This document shows positions 11,389 through 23,521 of a DNA stretch of 64,000 bases, piece by piece. The stretch is from Gymnopilus junonius (lineage: Eukaryota > Basidiomycota > Agaricomycetes > Agaricales > Galerinaceae). Under the pieces are notes generated by a model. The model was not told the DNA's origin and ran no database searches. It worked only from the letters and a program-made list of their open reading frames with translations. Numbering within the stretch: position 1 is the first letter of the stretch; each line of letters begins with the position of its first letter. A program made the position numbers and the translations under genes. The stretch spans positions 124,001 to 188,000 of the forward strand of contig JADNYJ010000035.1 of assembly GCA_015501075.1 (NCBI GenBank). The letters are read 5' to 3'.

Positions 11389-12731
11389 ATGCTCCGCCTT
11401 CCAGGCTTGGTTCGTTTACACACACATAGACGGCCTACTACAAGGCTTATCCTCCTCCGGGACTACTCGGCCCCGAGTCGCAGCTCTCTGAACGTCTCGC
11501 ACTCACAGTTTCTTTCAGAGGCCTCGCCTCGGAGTAGATGGAAAGACGAACATTCAGGAAATGGGTCACAAAAGACAGGAAATTTCTTAGAGGAAGATGA
11601 AATGTTCAGAGTGACGGATAGCAGAGGTTAGAATTGCGACATCGGTTTGAATTCTGTGGAACGAAGATCGTTGACGGTCGTAATTATTTCTAGGAAAACT
11701 GTCGTCAACGTCATCACATCTTTTCAAATTGGTATTACCTCTCTCAGGTATATCCCACTCATACAGGAAGTCAATGAAAGACCCTTCAAAAACAATCGAT
11801 GCTGATGCGGACGTGAACAATCCCAATACACCTCCCAGCGCGCCGCCCACAGTCCTCCTCTTACATCCTTCTCAACCGCTCTCACACGTGAGCCGCCTCA
11901 TATTAGCTTCCCTATCTCCGGCAACACCAGCCATCTCCTTTAGAAGCGTCTCTCCAGAAGGTAGACGTGCATTCCAATGGTCAGACTCGACTGACTTTGG
12001 CGATTTCATCAAAGACGCCGCCCGCTCTGCAGAATTTAAGATATGCATTTCCTACGGCCCCGAAACAGATTCAAACACTCGTATAACCTCTGCTGCTGCG
12101 CAGGAGGAGGCTCGTGCACCACCGGTTCCTTCAGAAGCCGAAGCTACTTCAAGTGGTCTTGAAGACCAAGACAAACCCAAAGACGACCGGACGGAAAAGT
12201 ACATCACTGTTTCTGTGCCTACCTTTGCCGACCGCACACGTTTTATGACGCATCGACTCAATCTTGCAGAGCAACGTATCCGTGATATAGAAGGGCTCAA
12301 GGCACTGTGCGATGCTGAAGCTCATCGTGGAGCGCGCAAGATGGCACTTGGCGGATTTGGAATGCTCGTCGTCTACTGGGCTGGAGTGGCACGCTTGACA
12401 TTTTGGGACTATGGATGGTTGGTCGAAAATCATCATTTTTGTCCTGAGCGCTTAATAACATACTTCAATTAACAGGGACATCATGGAACCAATAACATAC
12501 CTCTCAGGGCTGTCGACGGTCATTCTTGGATATCTCTGGTATGTTCCTGTCATCGAGTCGGAAATCTGGCATAAATGAAACTGACCTGTTGTCGCCTTTA
12601 GGTTCTTATACCAAGGGCGAGAAGTCTCATACACTTCCGTCCTCGCGCGGAGCATCTCCGCAAGACGCGAAGCGCTCTACAAAGCCCAAGGGTTTGACAT
12701 CGAGCGCTGGATAGAACTCGTCAATGAATGA
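11389..12731 (+). CDS. MCU: mitochondrial calcium uniporter pore subunit, ending at an early TGA
   Basis: Forms the Ca2+ channel of the inner mitochondrial membrane. Exons 11389-11626, 11694-12417, 12476-12538 and 12602-12731 join in phase to 384 aa. The start is the first ATG and is followed by an Arg-rich, acid-free presequence (MLRLPGLVRLHTHRRPTTRL). Then come SSHLFKLVLPLSG, a soluble N-domain, the first transmembrane helix (MALGGFGMLVVYWAGVARLT), the selectivity motif WDIMEP across an exon junction, the second helix (LSGLSTVILGYLWFLYQ), and the C-terminal coiled region (REALYKAQGFDIERWIELVN). TGA at 12729-12731 stops the frame, but the same frame stays open for 75 more codons to TAG 12957-12959 and reads like the normal acidic tail (KGLRSEIARIAQDYEGDEEN onward). 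So either a recent nonsense change, a base error or readthrough is present. Channel motifs are intact. Confidence 0.9.
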
Positions 12732-13020
12732 AAGGGCCTGCGATCTGAAATAGCTAGGATTGCGCAGGATTATGAAGGGGATGAAGAGAATGTGAGCGAT
12801 GCTAAGACTGAGAGTAGTGCCTACTCGGAAAATACGGCCGACCAAGCCGAGGATGATGATACGCTAAGATATAACACGGGCTCAGTGGACGAGGCCGCTG
12901 AAAAGCTCGTTATGAAGAAGAACGGAAAACAGACGAAAGACGCAGGAAAAGGACATTAGGATGTACACTATATAGATCCCCTGTATATACCATTCATTTT
13001 AAATTTGTTTACCATATTGG

Positions 13021-15935
13021 TCATAGCCAGAGTGCGTCTGCAACCCTCACTACATCCGCCATCTGCTTCACATCGTGCACACGCACTATTAAAGCGCCTT
13101 GCTGGACTGCACACGTCACACCAGCAGCCGTTGCCCATGTGCGTTCGTCTGGGCGCGTTTCGCGTCCCTCGGAACCCTCTGAAAGGATGACTCCGAGGAA
13201 AGACTTTCTTGAGACGCCGATGAGCTGGGGATATCCCGCGAGTGGGTTGCGATAGGCGTCGCTGCCAATTCCTGCAGAATATGAGTATCTTTTTTTTTTC
13301 TTTCCTTGATGTAGAAACTTTACCTCCAATCTTGATATCAGCCACAACCTCACTCGCACCCCTCAACACCTCCAAATTCCCTTCCAAAGTCTTGCTGAAA
13401 CCAATTCCAGGATCGGCAATGACTAACCACCGCCTCACACCTCCCTTGCCGAGGACGATTTCATCCACCTTACGACCCAGCTCAACACGGACACCCTCCA
13501 ACGTCAAACCTCCTTCAGGCTCCGCATATGCATACTGCCCATAATCCTTCTCCTTCCCAGCATCTCCTCTCGAATGCATCAAAATGACGGGGACAGCACA
13601 CTCCCTTGTGATGGCTTTCATCTTCTCCATATAGTCCGCTGCGTTCTTCCCCCGCTCAGAAGTGGGAGAGGGCGAAGGCCATGCATCGGGTCCAGTGAAA
13701 GCGTATACGTCGTTGATGCAATTTGCCCCTGCCTTCAGGGCCGCATGTGCTACCTCTGGACGGAAGGTGTCAACACTGATGGGGGTGTTTAGGACGCGTT
13801 TAATGACTTCGTCTGAGAATGCGACAGCCGCAGGTGTTGCTGCACTTGAAGGCCCATCTTCGTCTTCGGCAGTACTTTCAGTGCCTTGAGACAAAATACT
13901 TCTCAAAAGGCTTTCATCCCGCATAGCCTGGACAGCAGGTACCACGCGTGCAATTTCCTCTTGAGGACTAACGAAAGCCGCCCCAGGACGCGTCGAGTAC
14001 CCTCCAATGTCAATAACCGTAGCACCAGCGGCTACAGCCCCATAGACATATCTCAGTGCAGCAGGCAAGGTATCATGCCTAGACCCATCGGAGAATGAGT
14101 CGGGAGTGACGTTGAGTGTGCCCATGATATGTGTGTTGCTTTTTGATTTTGTTACGCGGGATGCTCGTGAGTGGGAGTTGGGTATGGAGGTGTATGACCA
14201 GACTGCCAGTGTTTCAGGTACAGGAGGGATGGAAGGGTATGGCGCAGCAGAGAGGAGAAGAGGAGAGAGTGGCAAGCGGGGGAACGGAATCACTTTTTTC
14301 ATTGATGGTGTGGTTGGATTGTGTACTTCTTTGAGGAGGGTAGCAATTGTCTTCTTCGACACTGGATGCACGTATTCTGGAATCATACTTTATGAACAAA
14401 ATCAGATGAATCAATATTTCAGATAAAAAAGAATGAAACCTACTCATTCAAAGGTCTAAGCACGAACTCTCTCTCCTGCATGCGAGGATGGGGAACGATA
14501 AGCTCTCCTTCGACATCGTCTAGGTTGGACGACGTATCGGACCGTGTGTCGACAACATGCTCGTCGTAGAATATAATGTCCAGATCGACTGCGCGAGGTC
14601 CATGACGTATGGTTGGAATTCGGCCGACAATGCTTTCTATTTCCTTCAAAACGCGGAGCAGAGTTCGTGACGACAAGTTTGTTTCTACCTATTATTGGAT
14701 AGATTTGTTGGAAAGGAAAATGTAGGAGGGATTTGGGATAGAACATACCACACATGCACAATTGATGAAGGACGGCTGGTCGGTCACATACATTGGTGCA
14801 GTCTCGTACAGAAAAGAGGTATTGACCACGGCAATGGTAGGGTCCAGATCCAGAGAGATCACTTCGTCGCCCAAAATTTCCCGAGGGATCTCCAAAAGCC
14901 GCAAAGCATATTCAATGTTGTGGAGGGAGTCACCAAGGTTAGAACCTAGCGCTATAGCAGCTGTGTGCATGTCATCTTCCCTTCTCTGCTCTGCCAGAGT
15001 AGTTGCATTTTCTACGCCTGTGACTGGAGGAGAGATTCCGGCTTGATCTGGAAAATCTGCGAAGGTGCGAGTGATGTGAATTTCGGCGGATTTGGCCAAA
15101 GGGATAGCAGCAGGTTTGGATATCCGAACAGAAACCACTGGGGAGGGTTGGTATGATTTCAGAACGGAAAGTGTTTCTGATGCAATATGAGATGTCAATG
15201 ATTCCAGAGTCACGAATTCTGAGGAATCAATTTCCTATTGAGACTTGTGAGAAACAAGAGTTTGAATTAATAGAGTTTACAGTACCTCATAGACTAGACG
15301 GGTTAGGGCACGCAGATCGATCCAATCGTCCCGGTCCAAGCCTTTATCTCCAGTGTCAACGGTCACGTTCACTACAACATCTTGCTTCTCCAAACGTTCC
15401 GCTACGTTTACTCCGATTATCGTTGCGCATGTTAGGTCCTCAACATGATGCGTAATCTTCCGAGGGGACCACGAGCCATCTGCAGAGAAGACAGCAGAGT
15501 GCTCGATTGCAATTGCCTTGCTATGCAGAGGTGATTTTAACTGGGTCACTTTGAGGTATACCTGTAAGCCATCCAATAGACTTTTCAGTGAAGACAAGCT
15601 GCCGATCGCGCTGCAAATATGTGCAGAGAGGTCTTGTATGCAAACAAATGACTTTGATGCTGCTCCTGACTTGATTTCACGCGAGATCTCCGCATAATCA
15701 ATGGTATGCGAAAGATCATCGGAGTGTGCGGCCTCGGCGACATCATGAAAGACAGACAAGGAGATAGAAATTGGTTGCTCGACCGGGTCATCCTCGGCTT
15801 CAAGTTGCCAAGACGCGCCGGTGAGAAGAGGTACGGCAAGTGTGAGGTCGTTTATTCGGATTTGGTCTGCTGAACTGATATTGTAAATAAAATCAAACGT
15901 AACGAAGAGAGTACTCACCTTGTCTGAATGGACAT
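13021..15935 (-). CDS. FOL1: trifunctional folate synthesis protein (DHNA / HPPK / DHPS)
   Basis: A fused enzyme making dihydropteroate from dihydroneopterin; the third domain is the sulfonamide target. Start MSIQTSSADQIRINDLTL (15935, an intron after the sixth codon), followed by two tandem FolB-like DHNA modules (about 15890-15100), HPPK (AAIALGSNLGDSLHNIEYAL; signature RHGPRAVDLDIIFYDE; VPHPRMQEREFVLRPL; about 14990-14455), and DHPS (MGTLNVTPDSFSDGS; DIGGYSTRPGA; SVDTFRPEVA; GANCINDVYAFTGPDA; VILMHSRGD; IADPGIGFSKTLEGN; LIGVSRKSFLG; IVRVHDVKQMADVVR) to stop 13021. Introns fall between DHNA and HPPK, within HPPK, between HPPK and DHPS, and inside DHPS; all phases agree. All catalytic motifs are intact. 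It is divergent from the WD40 gene with 128 bp between starts. Confidence 0.95.
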
Positions 15936-16063
15936 TACTGCTGATATCAAGAATCAAAATCTAAAATAAACTGTGACGCTGCGGTGAGATGTCACGCTCA
16001 GGCTTATGAATTTCGAACACTGCAACTTTCTATTCACATCGATAATGCTTTTTCATCCTGGCT
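15936..16063. promoter_or_regulatory. bidirectional promoter region FOL1 / WD40 gene
   Basis: Only 128 bp separate the divergent start codons of FOL1 (minus, 15935) and the WD40 gene (plus, 16064), so both promoters must overlap here or extend into transcribed sequence. No TATA box is obvious. Inferred from gene positions, not from a recognised motif. Confidence 0.5.
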
Positions 16064-17347
16064 ATGTCGTCGGCGTCCTCAAGCTGGAACGGTCAAGAAT
16101 TCCGGCTGCACATTTCTATCGACATGCCTCCGTCCAGTGACCCGAACGAACCTCCGTTTGGTTGGCTTGGCCAAGGCGTCGCTCTTACTCGCAACCATGC
16201 CATCGTAGTAGCTACCAAAACTATTCTTGTTTATTCTCTCTTGAGTGGTCGCCTTATCCACTCTCTTAAGGGCCACACTTCGGTGGTCGAGAGACTCGCT
16301 GTATATCGAGATACACTAGTTAGCGCATCACACAACAGCCCCATCCGTGTCTGGGATCTCGCCAGTGGTCGATGTCTCCGCACTCTATCTTTCGGCGGGG
16401 CATATTTTCTGTCCATCGTTAAGCCAGAGCTTGTGGAAGTCGAGCAAAAGCATACGCTTGTAAAGGAACGCTGGCCAAAAGACCCACTCGTCGTCGCGAG
16501 TATTTTCGATGGTGATACATTTAGAGTCTGGAAACTGGAATACTCTGGAAGAGATGGATCTAAAGCCAATCTAGATGTAGGCAAACCAAGAACTTGTAAG
16601 GTTTGAATAAAGAAAAAAAGTTCTGACCAAATTCTTAGGGCATTAGCAAGGACATGCGCAACCTGGACGCTTACGACGATCACAGAGTTCATTGTCTTGC
16701 AGCTAGGGGCAGGTTTGTACTGACTGGGAGCTATAACTGCACTGTTTGTATTTGGGATGTCATTATGGGACAACGTAAGTGGATCCTCATCGGACATACA
16801 AACAGAGGTAAAATATTACATTGTTGGCAATTTACCGTATCCCTCATCTTTCTTTACATGCACAGTTGTATCTGTTGACCTCGATGAGGGCCAGGCTTAT
16901 TCAGGGTCTCAAGATTCGACGATACGGATATGGAATGTCCACACTGGCGACTGTTCTTATATCCTCAAACTTACATCCCCAATTTTGGAAGCAAGATTAT
17001 CACATTCCTACCTTGTATCGCTACACCACGACGGAACTCTATGTGTTCACAACCTCATCGACCACAAGCTACACTATCGTCTGACCAGTGTTGCAGACTG
17101 GCTTCGCCATTTTCTGCACGATGACTACAAATTATGTTTCCAATCGAACGGTTCCCTGAAGCTTTGGGATATGAGGAATAACAGACTCATCATGGAATAC
17201 TCACTTGGAAATGCTGATGCTTACGATATCCAGTTCACTGACTCATTTCTTGTCGCCTATTTGAGGCAGGATTCCAAGATGACAATTAAAGTATGGCGGT
17301 TTGCAGATGAGAAACCAGACGGAAGTTCAAACGAAAATGGGATCTGA
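16064..17347 (+). CDS. WD40-repeat protein (Cdc4/Met30-like propeller)
   Basis: Three exons: 16064 to about 16600, about 16639-16806, and 16866-17347, with GT..AG introns in phase (TCK-GISKDM and TNR-VVSVDLD). Repeats with typical WD ends are visible: SLKGHTSVVERLAVYRDTLV to IRVWDLASGRCLRTL, FRVWKLEYS, HRVHCLAARGRFVLTGSYNC to VCIWDVIMGQ, GQAYSGSQDSTIRIWNVHTG, LKLWDMRNNRL and IKVWRFADEK. This fits about seven blades of one propeller. The repeat style (short blades, L-x-G-H-x) resembles F-box/WD40 substrate receptors such as Cdc4, but no F-box is visible before the propeller, so a ubiquitin-ligase role is only a suggestion. About 400 aa, no signal peptide. Confidence 0.85.
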
Positions 17348-17522
17348 GATGTCCACGGCTCACTTAAAATGTACATATATACTCTTGGCATTCTTTGTTA
17401 TATGACCCTTTACTTTCCTACTTTTTCTCTAGATTATTAGCCTCAACTCCTTACTAATTTTTAATATTTTTAAAACCGAAAGTTACAGACAGGTCATTAC
17501 GTAACATGTACTCTCTCTTTCC

Positions 17523-18684
17523 ATGTCTCTACAATCAGCATTGCAAAAACTGGCGTCATACCGGAAGAATAATACAAGAGCTTCGCAGGAAATATTCAAG
17601 GAGGGTCTTATCGTCCTGAAGTCAGGCGGAGTCAGCAAACTGGGCGACGAAGGTTCGGAAGGCAATCCAACATTATACACGTCATTAACGATTCTCAACC
17701 AACAGGATGGGCGTTTCTCGAGCAACTCACCCTCTCTGCTATTGATATCGGCCGACTAGACATAGCCGACGTGAGCAGTCTCCTTTGGCCTCTTCATATG
17801 CGCGATTTGACATTGACGGAAGGTTGTTGCGCTATTCCTAGCAATGCCTGAAACAACTCAGCGAGAAGTTTCCTGGGTCACCGCGGGTAGACGTGCTCAC
17901 TGGTGTTCGAATGGAAGCCACTGAGTCGCCGAGTACTGTCCTCAGCTTCTACGACGAACTTTTACGTGTCAACCCGTCAAATGCTGTATGTTTCTCGAAG
18001 TTGTACCTTGTCCGTATGCTGAATTTTTGCAGGCTATATGGAAACGCCGTATATCTGTCCTTCGGCGCGTCGGAAAGATAGACAAAGCTGTGGAGGAGCT
18101 GAACGAGTATCTGGACACGTTCTACACTGACGTAGAAGGCTGGCTTGAGCTGGCCGACATTCATTCGTCATGTAACCAGTACGTTTATTGCTTCGGATGA
18201 CCTTAAATTCTACCTCATATTTCCCCTAGATATCACTCTGCACTCCAAGCACTGTCACATGCTCTCCTTCTCACCCCTCAAAACCCTTTTACATTTCTCC
18301 AATTTGCTGAGACAGCCTACACTTCAGGGGATGTCCCTTTGGCTCTCAAAATGTTCCTAGTTGTCATTGACATGAACGAAAGCGAAGATGAGGACACCAT
18401 CCCCCTTGGAATATCTGTACGCGCTTGGTGGGGAACCAAACTGGTAAGCAGTTATCTCTGGAGCCTTTCAGCCTCATTCTAAAGAATTAACTGGGTCCAT
18501 TTAGTGCTCTCGTCAACTGGTGTCATCTCCCTCAACTTACACATCGGATTCGAACACTCCAGTACCCAAGAATATAAAACTTATTGACGAATTGGCGACA
18601 GAGCGAGTTTTGACAGCGTACAGTGGCGAACAAGGAATCCAAGCTCGAGGTTTAGTCTCGAAATGGATGTCGGCGGGACGGTGA
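17523..18684 (+). CDS. EMC2: ER membrane protein complex subunit 2 (TPR protein)
   Basis: EMC2 is the cytosolic TPR scaffold of the EMC insertase, which inserts tail-anchored and multi-pass proteins into the ER. Exon blocks read in order: MSLQSALQKLASYRKNNTRA (start 17523), GWAFLEQLTLSAIDIGRLDI, QCLKQLSEKFPGSPRVDVLT with GVRMEATES and SFYDELLRVNPSNA, then AIWKRRISVLRRVGKIDKAV and GWLELADIHSSCNQ, YHSALQALSHALLLTPQNPF, and a last exon ending WMSAGR with stop 18682-18684. All joins are in phase, with six introns of about 45-65 bp. TPR-like helical pairs are evident at NPSNAAIWKRRI and YHSALQALSHALL. There are no frame problems and no membrane segment, as expected. A short spacer (175 bp) separates it from the WD40 gene. 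Confidence 0.92.
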
Positions 18685-18960
18685 ACATAATTAAGGATAC
18701 CCTTTTCTGCGATTATTTATGCAACGCTATGTCTTTCCTCATTTGTTTTCCGGCATAGAATGCATTTCTAGTGAAATGAGCAACTCTGAACATCTCAGCA
18801 AATTCGGAGCTATCTGGAGCGATGTACATAGTCTGCGATCATTGAGTTACGAGAACATTGTCAACTTCAACCGCTTTCAACCTCATCCAAGTCCAGAGCA
18901 AATTTACGACGGCCAGAGAGTCAAAGTTACCTAACTATACAGACAGCAATACACTGTGCA

Positions 18961-20899
18961 ATGCATTCGTCTAAGTTGTTGACTGATCTGCCGGCTGAAC
19001 TGATCTCCGACATCTCAGCCAATCTTCCACTTGTATACCGACCTACGACTCTGCTTTCCTTGGCTCTCACTTGCCGTCATTTCCACTATATTGTTGTTCC
19101 TCGCCTTCTATACCGAGATGTACGGCTGACCGGCGAGAACAAGCACTGTCCTTTCTGAACTCTTCCGTTTCGCAATTGCAGTCCTCCAATGAGTCAAATC
19201 CACCCCTGAGCCATTACATTCGCCATCTTTGTATTGAATCTATTGTGGAACTCCCTCTGTCAGAGCCAAAGCATTCCATCGCCATGCTTCATGAGCTCTT
19301 GGACCTTCATGGATTGCCTCAACTTTCAGCACTAACGCTGCATCTCGAGGATGTCGAGATGGATGGTGCATCATATGCAGATTTTGAAGCGGACTATCCC
19401 CTTATTCCTCCTTTACTGTGGAAAAGCCTCCGAGCTCGATGCCCGAGGTTGAAGAAGATCTTTTTCGATAATCCCGAATTCCCGCTTCAGGCAGAAGTAA
19501 TTGAAAAAGATATCTTCTCTCAGGTATCCCTCCCAAGTTCTTGATTTCTTCCTTTTCTCTGACACCGTACTTTTACAGGACCTAACCAGCATTAGAGTGC
19601 ATTGCGACTGCGATTCTGAAGGTGAATCCATTCTCTTGTTCCCTTGATATGCTAATTATTCATAACACTTCAGTACCAGAATCAGGCTCAATCATCGACT
19701 TTTCAGGTCTTCAGTCATCCAACCTGCACACTCTAGACCTTCATTTATGCGAGATCGATATACTACCTCCAATGAACGGCAGCCTCCTCACCTGCATATT
19801 CACAAATCTGCATACCCTCATTCTTAACGACTTCAATCTCTGTGGAGAAACTAATCCCGTAAGCACCTTTTGGAAGAACCATCTCTGTATAGAGCATCTT
19901 GAAATGGGAGAGCTAATGTTTGGCGACTGGTTCGAGAATTTTGAAGCAGGGATGCTGCCCAATTTAAAATATTTGCGTGTAAGCAGACTCCCTACGACAG
20001 ACATATTTTTTCTGAGTTTGCCTCGGCCCATTCTATCTACAGTGCGATGCAAACACAGCCCTCATCCTCCTCCCACATGTATCTAAAACATTGGTCGGGT
20101 TAGGCGTTTTTGACACATTTGGAGCACAGGGCACATACCTCTTACGCAAGATATGCCCAGGAGGTATCCTTCCGGAATTACGGAGCCTCAGTATCTACCG
20201 TCACACTCGTATGAGCGCAAACCCCCAGACAGGGTGTGAATGGCTTGAATCCGTGGGCGTGCCTGGACAAGAAGCCGACCTGACCTCGACATTTAATGAA
20301 ATTCCAGATGCCTTAGAGCTGTTTCGCAAACATAACACGACACTGCAAAGGCCCGCAAGTACGATTTTTAACGAGTCTTATATTGCGCAAATAGCAAAGG
20401 CTGCGCCAAAGCTGGAGGAGCTGGAACTTACGGGGACATCTGACGAGTCTTTGGTCAGTCATACTAATGCATTTTCATAATGTTTAATAGATCGTAATGC
20501 AGTGTCTTTTGTCTTTTATAGGGATCCCTGACCGCTTCCCTCTCGCTTATCCCCAATCTCCGCCGTTTGAACTTTTCCGGTCCAGGAAGCTTCATACCCT
20601 TCTTTATGAGCTCAATCAAATGGAAAGAATATGCTGACATCACTAAACTGCTTACATTACCACTCTACCCGCAGGACGTCAGCAAATACTCTCCCGGCAG
20701 CTTTGCCGAATGTGTAAGGGACCTCGCAAATGGGTGCCCTACACTGGAGACCATTACAACGGGGGATAAAGCGGGACAATTTTTGATTCGGGATGGACTG
20801 AGTGCGAGGATTGAGAGGGAGTTTGAGCGGGGCCCTGTAAAGAAGGTAAGAAAGGTTAAGGCATGGGGTTATGTCGTTGGGAGGGAGGAGGAGTGGTGA
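18961..20899 (+). CDS. F-box protein with leucine-rich C-terminus (one frame break)
   Basis: The N-terminus is an F-box: LTDLPAELISDISANLPLVY then LLSLALTCRHFHYIVVPRLL. The rest alternates leucine-rich segments (LPQLSALTLHLEDVE, NLHTLDLHLCEID, TNLHTLILNDFNLCG, KLEELELTGTSDESL, LIPNLRRLNFSGPG), as in large basidiomycete families of F-box/LRR-like proteins that likely recruit substrates to SCF ligases. Introns: about 19525-19579, 19622-19672, about 19979-20047 (GTAAGC..CTACAG) and 20455-20520; all in phase. A shift is needed near 19141 (LTGEN to ALSFLNSS), where the A run reads one short (GAGAACAAGCA; one more A restores LTGENKALSFL). The stop is at 20897. Likely a working gene with a base-call error. 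Confidence 0.8.
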
Positions 20900-21424
20900 A
20901 ACTCGCGCCTATCCAGCGATGGGTAATATATTCCTCCTCATATTGACTCTCGAAATCTGTCATGAAATTTGGGCAACTGCGCCTCTTCTTGAAGATCACA
21001 ACTCCCCTGAATATTTGACTGATGCCAGATCTTGATGACAATCTTTTCTGAAGTCGACCGCTTCTCGAATCTCGACTCTAGCCGTATGTAATTCATGGTC
21101 GTTATGATTTGCTTTACATAAATCCTCGGCAGTTTTACGCAGTATGGCTGGCCCTTTTTAATTTGCATGTTTTGGCAGTTTTACTAGTTCCTCTTTACGA
21201 AACACTTTGCGAAAAGGAAATTTACCTTTTCGTAGTGGAGAGTAACACGTGACCACACCGACCTAATCTTAACTTTAATACCATGCTTCTGCAATGCTGT
21301 CGTTTTTACAATACGGATCCTACATTTCTTAAGGGTCCTTAGGACCGCCCATAAAAGCCCTCCATCGTCGCGCCTGCCAGTGAGCATCGGTGCAGTCGCC
21401 CACCACTGCACATCGTCACCAGCA
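20900..21424. other. intergenic, no recognised gene
   Basis: Spacer between the F-box and PPX1 genes. Minus-strand ORFs here lack family motifs. No repeat was seen apart from a few imperfect palindromes near 21215-21240. Confidence 0.4.
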
Positions 21425-22954
21425 ATGCCTCGAAATCCACTCCGACGACTTTCAGTTGCCTTGAGGCTCACAGAGGCGTATCAGCCGGCTGTACAAGCTC
21501 CTCCTACGCCTACCACTGCTACTTCTATCAACTTGTTCTTGAATAGTTCCAAGGCCAATTTTTTGAAGGATGTGAAAGAGGATCCAGCAAAGGCAGCGGA
21601 GACTTGGACGGTGGTGATGGGAAACGAGGCTGGGGGTATGTCGTTCTCGTAGCGATTAAAAATAATCTCTCTGATCTTGGACTAATAATGTCGTCCAATA
21701 GACCTCGATACAATTGCGAGCTCGATCGCATACTCGTGGATCCTATCTGAAGTGCACAAGAAACCTGCAATACCCCTGATCCAAGTGGAACGACCCGACT
21801 TGAATCTGCGGGCAGAGAATCTTTATGCGCTCAAGCTCGCTGGGCTAAGTGACACCCAAGAAGAACTCCTTACCCTTACTGAGGTGCCCGACTTCAAGCC
21901 CTTCCCAGCACACAAGTTTGTTTTAGTAGACCACAACCGCCTGGGGACGCTTTCACTCAGGAAAACCCTAAAGCACAGGTCGTCGCTGTTGTCGACCACC
22001 ATGCAGACGAGGGTCTCTACCCCGATGCGAGCCCGCGCACAATATCGCCCTGTGGCAGCTGTTCATCTCACGTCGGGGCCCTATGCCCTCCGGAAATTCC
22101 AGCAGAGCTGGCCACGCTTCTCCTGACTGCTATCTTGACCGACACAGACGGTTTAAAGCCAGGCGGAAAAGCCACCCAGGTCGACCGCGATTCCGCCTTG
22201 TTCCTCGCACCCAAATCGACGATTGCCAATAGAATTCCTCCACCCTCTGCTCTGTCCCCTATAGACCACCCAAATCCTGATGCTCTGTACGAGGCCCAGA
22301 CGATCAAAGATCTTACCAAGACCCTTGAAGAAAAGAAGTCTGATGTATCGCATCTTAACGCTTTAGATCTTCTCCGACGAGACTACAAGGAATACTCGCA
22401 CAAGCTCGGGTGGGCTACAGGACAGCCTACAATAAAAGCTGGCCTTTCCACCGTGCCATCTCCACTCAAGGCCTGGGCTACTGAGGGCCGTCTGGAAAAG
22501 GAGGGTGTGGAGTGGATGCAGCGCCGCGGGCTAACGATCCTCGGTGTCCTTACGTCTTACCACGACGCTAAGAAGAACGTGGTCGGGCAGAAGAAGAAGG
22601 ACAAAGGAAAGCATAAACGAGAGATGGCGTGGATCATTCTTGAAGAGCCTGTACTCGCCAAGACTGCGAATGATGGTCTGACTTCTGAAGGGCTTGGGCG
22701 TCGGCTTTGGAAAGGCCTTGAGGCGAGCAAGGAGATCGACGTTAAAGTGCACAAGAAAATTAGTCTGAAAGGCGGGAAGCTTCCTGGTAATTCCAAGGCG
22801 AGGGTGTACAAGCAAGGCAATGCCAGCGCCACAAAGGAAGGTCACAGCTCCTTTGCTCAAGGACATCTTGGAAAATTCTGCATCTGCGCCTCCGACCGAG
22901 GCATCTAAGACCGAGGAAGCGAAGAACGAAGTACCATCTGCCCAAGATTCATGA
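21425..22954 (+). CDS. PPX1: exopolyphosphatase, DHH family (two frame breaks)
   Basis: A Ppx1-type cytosolic exopolyphosphatase that releases phosphate from polyphosphate chains; DHH superfamily with a DHHA2 C-terminal domain. Visible: GDLDTIASSIAYSWI (first metal-binding motif, right after the intron at about 21634-21700), KFVLVDHNRLG (second), VVAVVDHHADEG (the DHH signature), CGSCSSHVG, LLLTAILTDTDGLKPGG, then DHHA2 with LDLLRRDYKEY, GVLTSYHD and YKQGNASAT. Start MPRNPLRRLS at 21425; stop TGA 22952-22954. Two frame changes: near 21950-21953, where GGGACGCTTTCACTCAG needs one more T to read GTLFTQENPKAQ, and near 22833-22835, where removing one A restores ATRKVTAPLLKDILE. Active-site residues are complete, so the gene is probably functional. 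Confidence 0.88.
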
Positions 22955-23521
22955 AACCATCAATGTAGACAAGATTGGTTCATTTTCGCGGCCAACACTT
23001 TCATCACAAATTTCTGACAAACACGAAGGGTATCTAGAATATGACGATATGGACATCGGATTATCAGCACCAACCCACTCATACACACTCCACTTCACAT
23101 TTTCACCCCCATCCAGTACGAAAATTGCGCAGACATGCACTTAAGCTTTGATCATTCAAATTTCTTCATTGCCAACAGGCAATCCGCCGAGGCCGGTTTC
23201 TATAGTACAAATTGAATCCTCGTGTCATGATAAGAATGCAGAGAGGAAAATAGCAAAGCAGATGAAAACAGGTAGATGCATATGGATAAGTGGAACCTCG
23301 ACTTGGATAATTGAAAGCGAAAGAAAATCCAGGGATGGTCATGCAGATGATCATGATGTAAATGCAGTAGTGTGGAATAATGTAGACACGATGAGGAGCA
23401 AAAGAGGCGATAGGATATAATGTACAAGGATAAAGTATGATGAGGTCGCAAGTGGTTTTGATGAACGAAAGAGGGGTAATGATAGGAATAATGGGTGGCC
23501 CGTAGTGGAAGTTAACCGGTG
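22955..23521. other. intergenic between convergent genes
   Basis: 3' flanks of PPX1 and of the Ser-rich gene. Short ORFs only; nothing recognised. Confidence 0.4.

Noticed and set aside
15984..16208. Upstream ORF as an F-box exon of the WD40 gene
   Set aside because: It overlaps the WD40 start in another frame and has no F-box pattern; only 128 bp remain before the FOL1 start.
21752..22126. 124-codon ORF taken as the true end of PPX1
   Set aside because: The frame loses all DHH-family similarity after LGTLS, while the neighbouring frame continues with VVAVVDHHADEG. A one-base break explains both.
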